Positions 35,880 through 42,180 of a DNA stretch of 64,000 nt are shown piece after piece. Source of the DNA: Streptomyces sp. NA04227 (lineage in GTDB: Bacteria; Actinomycetota; Actinomycetes; Streptomycetales; Streptomycetaceae); contig NZ_CP054918.1 in the NCBI RefSeq assembly GCF_013364195.1, positions 1,291,001 to 1,355,000 on the forward strand. Direction: 5' to 3'. Position 1 is the first letter of the stretch, and every line of letters starts with the position of its first letter. Below the pieces are notes generated by a model, which was not told the DNA's origin, made no database searches, and was given only the letters and a program-made list of their open reading frames with translations. A program made the position numbers and the translations under genes.

Positions 35880-37322
35880 CTACGCGCCGCCGTCCTCCTC
35901 CCCGATGTGATGCACACGTACGAGGTTGGTGGCCCCCGGGACGCCGGGGGGTGAGCCCGCGGTGATCACCACGATGTCGCCCGGCTTGCAGAGGCCGAGG
36001 TGGAGGAGTTGTTCGTCGACCTGGCGGACCATCGCGTCGGTGGAGTCGGCGTGGGGGCCGAGCAGGGTGCGTACGCCCCAGCTGAGGCCGAGTTGGGCGC
36101 GGGTGGCGGGGTCGGGGGTGAAGGCGATCAGGGGGATGGGTGAGCGGTAGCGGGAGAGTCGGCGGACGGTGTCGCCGGTCTGGGTGAAGGCGACGAGGTA
36201 TTTGGCGTGGAGGAAGTCGCCGATTTCGGCGGCGGCGCGGGCGACGGCGCCGCCTTGGGTGCGGGGTTTGCTGTTTTCGGTGAGGGGTGGGAGTCCTTTG
36301 GCGAGGAGGGTTTCTTCGGCGGAGGTGATGATGCGGCTCATGGTTTTGACGGTTTGGGTGGGGAAGCGTCCGATGCTGGTTTCGGCGGAGAGCATGAGGG
36401 CGTCGGCTCCGTCGATGACGGCGTTGGCGACGTCGCTGGCTTCGGCGCGGGTGGGGCGGGGGTTGTCGATCATCGAGTCGAGCATTTGGGTGGCGACGAT
36501 GACGGGTTTGGCATTGCGCTTTGCGAGTTTGATGGCGCGTTTTTGGACGAGGGGGACTTGTTCCAGGGGCATTTCGACGCCGAGGTCGCCGCGGGCGATA
36601 AGGATTCCGTCGAAGGCGGCGATGATGTCGTCGATGTGGTCGGGGTGGACGGATTGGGGTTTTTCGAGTTTGGCGAGTACGGGGAGGGTGCGGCCTTCTT
36701 CGCGCATGATGCGGTGGACGTGGTCGATGTCGTCGCCGGTGCGGACGAAGGAGAGGGCGATGAGGTCGCAGCCGGTGCGGATGGCCCAGCGGAGGTCGGC
36801 TTCGTCCTTGGTGGAGAGGGTGGGGACGGTGAGGGGGGTGCCGGGGAGGTTGAGGGCTTTGTGGTCGGAGACGATGCCGCCGTCGGTGACGAGGGTGTGG
36901 ATGTGGGGGCCGTCGATTTCGGTGACTTGGAGGGTGACGTTGCCGTGGTCGACGAGGATGTGGTCGCCGCGGTGGAGGTCGCCCGCGAGGTGGGGGTGGG
37001 TGGTGCCGCAGCGGTGCTGGTCGCCGGGGGTGTGGGGTTCGGCGCTGAGGGTGAAGGTGTCGCCGCGTTCGAGGAGTACGGGGCCGTGGGTGAAGGTGCC
37101 GAGGCGGATTTTGGGGCCTTGGAGGTCGGCGAGGATGCCGAGGCTGTGGCCGGTTTCGTCGGCGGCTTTGCGGGCGTGGTGGTAGCGCTGTTCGTGGTCG
37201 GCGCGGGAGCCGTGGCTGAGGTTGAGCCGGGCGATGTTCATTCCGGCTTCGGTGAGGGCTTTGATCTGGTCGTAGGTGTCGGTGGCGGGACCCAGGGTGC
37301 AGACGATTTTCGCTCGGCGCAT
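35880..37322 (-). CDS. pyk: Pyruvate kinase
   Basis: 480 residues. The barrel begins RRAKIVCTLGPATDTYDQI, followed by MNIARLNLSHGSRADHEQR, the ADLQGPKIRLG strand leading into the B domain, the catalytic LAKLEKPQ, ILIARGDLGVEMPLEQVP, VATQMLDSMIDNPRPTRAEASDVANAV and MLSAETSIGRFP. The C-terminal allosteric domain is complete. It converts phosphoenolpyruvate and ADP to pyruvate and ATP in glycolysis. No Shine-Dalgarno precedes ATG 37322 and a -10 box sits six bases away, so translation is probably leaderless. Convergent with the LAGLIDADG gene at only 29 bases. Confidence 0.97.
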   Translation of the reverse strand: MRRAKIVCTLGPATDTYDQIKALTEAGMNIARLNLSHGSRADHEQRYHHARKAADETGHSLGILADLQGPKIRLGTFTHGPVLLERGDTFTLSAEPHTPGDQHRCGTTHPHLAGDLHRGDHILVDHGNVTLQVTEIDGPHIHTLVTDGGIVSDHKALNLPGTPLTVPTLSTKDEADLRWAIRTGCDLIALSFVRTGDDIDHVHRIMREEGRTLPVLAKLEKPQSVHPDHIDDIIAAFDGILIARGDLGVEMPLEQVPLVQKRAIKLAKRNAKPVIVATQMLDSMIDNPRPTRAEASDVANAVIDGADALMLSAETSIGRFPTQTVKTMSRIITSAEETLLAKGLPPLTENSKPRTQGGAVARAAAEIGDFLHAKYLVAFTQTGDTVRRLSRYRSPIPLIAFTPDPATRAQLGLSWGVRTLLGPHADSTDAMVRQVDEQLLHLGLCKPGDIVVITAGSPPGVPGATNLVRVHHIGEEDGGA

Positions 37323-37328
37323 GGGGCG

Positions 37329-37334
37329 ACCCTA
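37329..37334 (-). promoter_or_regulatory. -10 box of pyk, implying a leaderless transcript
   Basis: TAGGGT on the minus strand, separated by six bases from ATG 37322. No good -35 hexamer is found 17-18 bases further upstream. Confidence 0.5.
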
Positions 37335-37683
37335 TGGCTTACTTGCGGGTAGTCGTTTCTTTGGATGTGTCTGTTCAACTGCTGCTGAATGAAGGGTTGT
37401 TGACGGGTTTTCCTTTGTGAGCGGGGCTGCTCTTCTGAGCGCTTCGCTTTGCTGTGCGGTGGGTTTGTTTTCGTTGTTCTGACGGGTGTTTGAGGGTGCG
37501 GCCGGATTCGGTGGCGAGTTGTTTTCGTTGTGCTCGTTCGTGGCGGGGTGCGCTCCGATGCTCGGTTTCTTTGGTGCGGGCGAGGCGCCCAGGGGGAAGC
37601 GCCGGGGGAAGTGGCGCAGGAAGTGGTGGGGTTGGGTGGTGCGAGGGGGTTATGCGGAGGGGGTGGAGTGGGCCAGAATCTAC

Positions 37684-37874
37684 GCGCGTTGTCCTTGCCG
37701 GATACGGGTGCGCGTGAGGCGTGTCCGTGTGAAGTGCCGGTGCTCTGGGGTGGGTTGGAGTGCCGGTGGTGAACTCGGCGTCCGGAGGCGGGTTGTGGGG
37801 CCCGCTCCGCGGACGCCGGGGTGGGGTGGTTGGCCGCGACCGGCGGAGCAGTTCCGTCGGTCGCGGCCCTTTTT
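37684..37874 (+). ncRNA. Candidate structured RNA or attenuated leader ending in a U-tract terminator
   Basis: A CAGAAT hexamer at about 37674-37679 could start a ~190-base rightward transcript. It would contain a long hairpin at 37777-37817 (GGCGTCC with GGACGCC, extended by GGAGGCGGG with CCCGCTCC) and end in the terminator at 37832-37874. No ORF of quality lies inside. It may be a free small RNA or the attenuated leader of the MarR gene at 38062. No known RNA family was recognised. Confidence 0.35.
37832..37874 (+). terminator. Canonical rho-independent terminator with T-run
   Basis: A 16-bp stem (37832-37847 with 37853-37868, one G-U) and 5-base loop, followed by CTTTTT. Such a U-tract is rare in this window, and it lies 190 bases before the next plus-strand gene rather than after one. 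Confidence 0.8.
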
Positions 37875-38061
37875 GTGCGTGCGGGCGGGCGCGAGGCCGC
37901 GTCGGCTTCGGTGCGCCGGGGGGCGGTCGCGTGAGGTTGTCCCGGTGCGGGCACGGGAGGCAGGGCCCCGGTATAGCCTTGGCAAAGGGCGGGTAATGTC
38001 GCTTGCTCAAGCCGGGTACGGACGGGTCGTGCGAGGGGCCGCCGGGCGTCCGGGAGGAACC

Positions 38062-38715
38062 GTGGAGGGGTGGCGGGGCATGGGCCACGAGGGTTCGGTG
38101 GCGGCCGAGGAGGCCGAGGAGTTGGCGCTGGCGGTCCTTGCGGTGTCGCGCCTGTTCACGGCGGCGTCACTGCGGTCGTTGGCGTCGGTGGACGACTCGC
38201 TGACCTTGCCGCAGCTCCGGTCGCTGGTGGTCCTCGACCGCGGCGGCCCGATGAAGCTGGCCTCGCTGGCCGCCGCGTTGGGAGTGATCCCGTCGACGGC
38301 CTTGCGGATGGTGGAGCGCCTGGAGGCGCAGCAGTTGGCGCGCCGGGTGCCCAATCCGGGGAACCGTCGTGAGGTGGTGCTGCAGATGAGTGCGCGGGGC
38401 CGGGCGGTGGTGGACGAGGTGATGCGGCGTCGCAATGCGGAGTTGTGCGCGTTGGTGGAGCACCTTCCGCCGGATCGCCGCCCGGCTCTGGTGGCGTCGT
38501 TGCGCGCGCTGGCCGCCGGTGTGGAAGGCACGGTGGAGGGACCGGACGGTGCGCTCGAAGCGGCGGGCGGTTCCGGCGAGGCGCACGCGGGCGGTTCCGG
38601 CGACGCGAACCCGGGCGGCTCCGGCGGCGACGCGTACGAGCAAGTGCGCCGTGTGGGCGGGCTGGTGGACGATCCGCTGGATCCGACCTTGGCGGGCGGG
38701 ATGCCGTCGGAGTAA
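38062..38715 (+). CDS. MarR-type winged-helix regulator
   Basis: 217 residues from GTG 38062 (GGGAGGA four bases upstream); ATG 38080 is an alternative. The MarR fold is seen in LALAVLAVSRLFTAASLRSLAS, LTLPQLRSLVVLDRGGPMKLASLAAALGVIPSTALRMVERLEAQQLARRV (recognition helix) and NRREVVLQMSARGRAVVDEVMRRR. The last ~70 residues are a Gly/Ser/Ala/Glu-rich tail (GGSGEAHAGGSGDANPGGSGG) of no known role. It converges on the desA/desB-like pair and might regulate it; ligand unknown. Confidence 0.85.
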   Translation: MEGWRGMGHEGSVAAEEAEELALAVLAVSRLFTAASLRSLASVDDSLTLPQLRSLVVLDRGGPMKLASLAAALGVIPSTALRMVERLEAQQLARRVPNPGNRREVVLQMSARGRAVVDEVMRRRNAELCALVEHLPPDRRPALVASLRALAAGVEGTVEGPDGALEAAGGSGEAHAGGSGDANPGGSGGDAYEQVRRVGGLVDDPLDPTLAGGMPSE

Positions 38716-38735
38716 CGCTTTCGCGTCTCGGTCTT

Positions 38736-38770
38736 GGGGGCGTGCGCGTGTGGTTCACGCGTACGCCCCC
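38736..38770. terminator. Bidirectional terminator between the MarR and monooxygenase genes
   Basis: A 15-bp stem GGGGGCGTGCGCGTG (38736-38750) with 38756-38770, one G-U, loop TGGTT, followed by a T-rich stretch on the plus strand. Confidence 0.85.
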
Positions 38771-38782
38771 TTCTTCGTGTGC

Positions 38783-40237
38783 TCAGCCGCTGCTCGGGGT
38801 GGCGGGCCGCGGAGTGGTGGCGCGGCGCGGCTGGGCCGTGGTCGTTTCGCTCGCGGGGGTGCGCTGTTGGAGCCCGAAGGTGGTGAAGGCGGTGCGCTCC
38901 GGGAGGGGGTAGGGGGTGGTGCCGGTGAGGGTGTTGAGGATGGTGGCGCTGCGCCAGGCGGCGAGGCCGAGGTCGGGGGCACCGACGCCGTGGGTGTGGC
39001 GTTCGGCGTTCTGTACGTAGATGGTGCTGCCGGTGGCGGTGAGGGCGGGGTCCAGGACGAGCCGGTAGTGCTCGTCGATGGCGAGGCGGCCTTCGGTGTC
39101 GCGGGTGAGGTGGGGTTCGAGGGCGACGAGGAGGGGGTCCAGGGGGCGTTCGTGGTAGCCGGTGGCGAGGACGACGGCGTCGGTGGTGTGGCGGCTGCGG
39201 GTGTTCTGGCGGGTGTGTTCGAGGTGGAGTTCGATGCGTCCGTCGCCGATGCGGCCCGCGGTGCGGACGGTGACGCCGGGGGTGAGGGTGGCGTCGGGCC
39301 AGGTGTTGCCGAGGGTGCGGCGGTAGAGCTCGTCGTGGATGGCGGCGAGGGTTTCGGCGTCGATGCCTTTGTGGAGCTGCCATTGGCGGGGCAGCAGGTC
39401 GTCGCGGGCGGCTTGGGGCAGGTGGTGGAAGTAGCGGGTGTAGTCGGGGGTGAAGTGTTCGAGGCCGAGTTTTGAGTACTCCATGGGCGCGAAGGCCTCG
39501 GTGCGGGCGAGCCAGTGGAGTTGTTCGCAGCCGGCGGGACGTCGTCTGAGGAGGTCGAGGAAGATCTCGGCGCCGGACTGCCCGGATCCGACGACGGTGA
39601 CGTGGCCCGCGGCGAGGAGGCGGTCGCGGTGCTGGAGGTAGTCGGCGGAGTGCAGGACGAGGGTGCCGGGGGCATCGGCGAGGGGGCGCAGCGGCTGGGG
39701 GACGTGGGGTGCGGTGCCGATGCCGAGGGCGAGGTTCTTGGCGTGGGTGCGGCCGAGGGCTTCGGCTTCGCCATGGGGGTCGATACGGGTGTAGTCGATT
39801 TCGAAGTGGGCGTGTTCGCTGTCCCAGCGGACGGCGTCGATCTGGTGGCCGTAGTGGAGGTTGCCGAGGTTGTCGCTGACCCAGCGGCAGTAGGCGTCGT
39901 ACTCGGTGCGGTCGGTGTGGAAGCGCTCGGCGAAGTAGAAGGGGAAGAGGCGGTCGTGGCCGCGGAGGTAGTTGAGGAAGCTCCAGTCGCTGGTGGGGTC
40001 GGCGAGGGTGACGAGGTCGGCGAGGAAGGGGACTTGGAGGGTGGTGCCTTCGATGAGGAGGCCGGGGTGCCAGTGGAAGGCGGGTCTTTGTTCGTAGAAG
40101 GCGGTGTCGAGGGTGGTGAGGGGGGCGGCGAGGGCGGCGAGTGACAGGTTGAACGGGCCGATGCCGATGCCGACGAGGTCGTGTGGGGTGCCGGGGCGGC
40201 CGGTGGGCTGGGTGGGGATGGTGGTGGGCGTGCTCAT
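38783..40237 (-). CDS. Lysine/ornithine/diamine N-monooxygenase (DesB/IucD/PvdA family)
   Basis: 484 residues; ATG 40237 overlaps the preceding decarboxylase stop as ATGA. The FAD site reads LVGIGIGPFNLSLAALAAP, then FHWHPGLLIEGTTLQVPFLADLVTLADPTS, the NADPH site VTVVGSGQSGAEIFLDLL, and the late ATGYH motif (VVLATGYHERP). These define flavin N-hydroxylating monooxygenases of siderophore pathways. Coupled to a lysine-decarboxylase-like enzyme, it probably hydroxylates cadaverine as DesB does in desferrioxamine synthesis. The acyltransferase (desC) and NIS synthetase (desD) that normally follow are absent; the gene runs into a terminator. Confidence 0.9.
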   Translation of the reverse strand: MSTPTTIPTQPTGRPGTPHDLVGIGIGPFNLSLAALAAPLTTLDTAFYEQRPAFHWHPGLLIEGTTLQVPFLADLVTLADPTSDWSFLNYLRGHDRLFPFYFAERFHTDRTEYDAYCRWVSDNLGNLHYGHQIDAVRWDSEHAHFEIDYTRIDPHGEAEALGRTHAKNLALGIGTAPHVPQPLRPLADAPGTLVLHSADYLQHRDRLLAAGHVTVVGSGQSGAEIFLDLLRRRPAGCEQLHWLARTEAFAPMEYSKLGLEHFTPDYTRYFHHLPQAARDDLLPRQWQLHKGIDAETLAAIHDELYRRTLGNTWPDATLTPGVTVRTAGRIGDGRIELHLEHTRQNTRSRHTTDAVVLATGYHERPLDPLLVALEPHLTRDTEGRLAIDEHYRLVLDPALTATGSTIYVQNAERHTHGVGAPDLGLAAWRSATILNTLTGTTPYPLPERTAFTTFGLQQRTPASETTTAQPRRATTPRPATPSSG

Positions 40238-41745
40238 CGGGGGAGGTGTCCTTCCACCAGTTTGAGGAGTGCGGCGAGGTCGCCCGGCTGGGTGTGGGGG
40301 TTGAGGAGGGTGGCCTTGAGCCAGCGCCGTCCTTGGTGTTGGGCGCGGCCGAGTACGGCGTGGCCGTCGGCGAGCAGGCGCCTGCGGACGTCGGCGAGGG
40401 TGTGGTCGTCGGTGCCGGTGGGGCGGAACAGGACGGTGCTGATGACGGGTTCGGCGCCGAGTTCGAAGCGGGGGTGGGTCTCGACGAGGCGGGCGAGTTC
40501 GCGGGCCTGGGCGCAGACGTGGTCGGTGAGCCGGCCGAGTCCTTCGCGGCCGAGGGCCTGGAGGGTGACGGCGATCTTGAGGATGTCGGGGCGTCGGGTG
40601 GTGCGCAGGGAGCGGCCGAGCAGGTCGGGGATTCCGGCTTGGGTGTCGTCGTCGGGGTTGAGGTAGTCGGCGCGGTGGTCGAGGGCGCTGAGTTCGCCCG
40701 GGTCGCGGGCGGTGAGGAGTCCGGCGGCGACGGGTTGCCAGCCGAGTTTGTGGAGGTCGATGGCGGTGGTGTGGGCGCGGTCGAGTCCGGTGAGGAGGTG
40801 GCGGTAGGTGTCGCTGAGCAGGAGGGTGCCGCCGTAGGCGGCGTCGATGTGGAGGCGGGCGCCGTGGTGTTCGGTGAGGTCGGCGATGCGGGTGAGCGGG
40901 TCGATGAGTCCGGCGTCGGTGGTTCCGGCGGTGGCGGCGACGAGGACGTTGGGGTGTCCGGCGAGGCGGCGCAGGGTGGCGTCGAGGGCGCTGGTGTCGA
41001 GGGTGCCGTCGGGGGCGGGCACGGTCAGGGGCGGCGGCTGGCCGAGGAGCCAGGCGGCGCGGTGCAGCGAGTGGTGGGCGTTGGTGCCGCACACCAACTG
41101 GACGGTTCCTGGGCGTAGTTCGCGGGCGAGGAGGACGGCGAGCTGGTTGGCCTCGGTGGCGCCGGTGGTGACCAGGGCGTCGGCGCCGGGGTGGACTTCG
41201 GCGGCGAGGGCGGTGGTGAGGAGGGCTTCGAGGGCGGAGGCGGCGGGTGCCTGGTCCCAGGAGTCCATGGAGGGGTTGAGTGCCGCGGCGGCGAGGTCGG
41301 CGGCGGTGGCGACGGCGAGCGGCGGGCAGTGCAGGTGGGCGGCGCACAGCGGGTCGGCGGGGTCGGCGGCGCCTTCGCTGAGGGTGGTGACGAGGCGGCG
41401 CAGGGCGTCGTGGCTGCCGGTGCCCTGCTGGGGCAGTGGGGTGCCGAGGGCCTGGCTGACGCGGCCGGCGACGGCCGCGGGCCCGCCGGCGGGCAGGGGG
41501 CCGCCGCGGTTGAGGGCGCCCTGGTGCAGTGCGTCGAGGACGGTGTCGAGCATCGGGCGCAGGTTGGTGGGGCCCGCGGTGCCTCCGGCGAGTGCCCCGG
41601 CGGGTGGCGTCTGCCCGTCGAGGAGCGGTGTGCGGTCGGTGTGCTGCGGGCCTCCTGTCTGCTCCGGGAGCTGGGCGGAGCGTGCCGGGCGTCGCGTGGG
41701 GGCAGTTGCTGCCTGCCGGGGCGCCAGGGGCGGCGGGGTGCTCAA
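40234..41745 (-). CDS. PLP-dependent group II decarboxylase (DesA-like lysine decarboxylase)
   Basis: 503 residues from TTG 41745, which has GAAGGA at proper spacing; upstream starts have none. The first ~75 residues are Pro/Ala rich. The decarboxylase domain includes HLHCPPLAVATAADLAAAALNPSMDSWDQAPAAS, the cofactor loop LVTTGATEANQLA, AGTTDAGLIDP, LHIDAAYGGTLLL with the PLP-contacting Asp, and IDLHKLGWQPVAAG, where Lys binds PLP. Family members decarboxylate lysine, diaminobutyrate or aromatic amino acids; pairing with a DesB-like enzyme suggests lysine to cadaverine. No convincing IdeR/DmdR iron box was found upstream. Confidence 0.9.
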   Translation of the reverse strand: MSTPPPLAPRQAATAPTRRPARSAQLPEQTGGPQHTDRTPLLDGQTPPAGALAGGTAGPTNLRPMLDTVLDALHQGALNRGGPLPAGGPAAVAGRVSQALGTPLPQQGTGSHDALRRLVTTLSEGAADPADPLCAAHLHCPPLAVATAADLAAAALNPSMDSWDQAPAASALEALLTTALAAEVHPGADALVTTGATEANQLAVLLARELRPGTVQLVCGTNAHHSLHRAAWLLGQPPPLTVPAPDGTLDTSALDATLRRLAGHPNVLVAATAGTTDAGLIDPLTRIADLTEHHGARLHIDAAYGGTLLLSDTYRHLLTGLDRAHTTAIDLHKLGWQPVAAGLLTARDPGELSALDHRADYLNPDDDTQAGIPDLLGRSLRTTRRPDILKIAVTLQALGREGLGRLTDHVCAQARELARLVETHPRFELGAEPVISTVLFRPTGTDDHTLADVRRRLLADGHAVLGRAQHQGRRWLKATLLNPHTQPGDLAALLKLVEGHLPR

Positions 41746-42061
41746 GGGCGGGTCCTTCGGGTGTGGTCGGGCAGAGGTGACCAAGCCTGGGACACGCGGT
41801 GGTGCGTACGGCGTCAAGCGGCGGGATGCGACCCGAAAGGGGGACGAGGGGTGTGGGTGTACGCCTGGGATGGGTCTCGATCGCCGCTTGCCGTAAGGGA
41901 GTTGGGGGTGGGCGGGGGCTTCGTACGGGGGAAGGGCGGGTACGGCGGCGGCTCAGTACGGAGAAGAGCCGCGTACGGGCGACGGCTTGTGGAGAGGCCC
42001 GGGTACGGGCGACGGCGTATGGCGAAGGACCGCGCAGGGACGTCGGCGTACGGACATGGGT
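41746..42061. other. Intergenic region upstream of the decarboxylase gene
   Basis: It should hold the leftward promoter of the desA-like gene. The element GTACGGGCGACGGC occurs twice (about 41972-41985 and 42003-42016) among other GTACGG variants. AGGTGACC near 41772-41779 with a degenerate partner is at best a poor iron box. Confidence 0.4.
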
Positions 42062-42107
42062 GCGGCCCGTCGCGGAACCCCCTGGGGGAAGTTCCGTGAC
42101 GGGCCGC
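42062..42107 (-). terminator. Terminator of pepN
   Basis: A 16-bp stem (42062-42077 with 42092-42107) with one position that is G-U in the leftward RNA. The loop itself can pair as CCCC/GGGG. Confidence 0.8.
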
Positions 42108-42180
42108 GGTGGTCCCGGTGTGGTGCTGGGGCAGCGGTGGTGGACGGTGTGGTGTCGCCCGGCTGCCCGCTGTCGGAGGG

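Larger units (their letters stand above)
37335..38061 (+). other. Long G/T-rich intergenic region upstream of the MarR gene
   Basis: About 730 bases without a convincing protein gene. The plus strand is strikingly G and T rich over 37380-37680. The right part holds the candidate structured RNA and terminator at 37684-37874 and, near 37974, a TATAGC hexamer that could be a -10 box for the MarR gene. Confidence 0.5.

Noticed and set aside
41765..41795. Possible iron box upstream of the desA-like gene
   Set aside because: Only one half-site resembles the IdeR/DmdR consensus and the spacing is off by one base.
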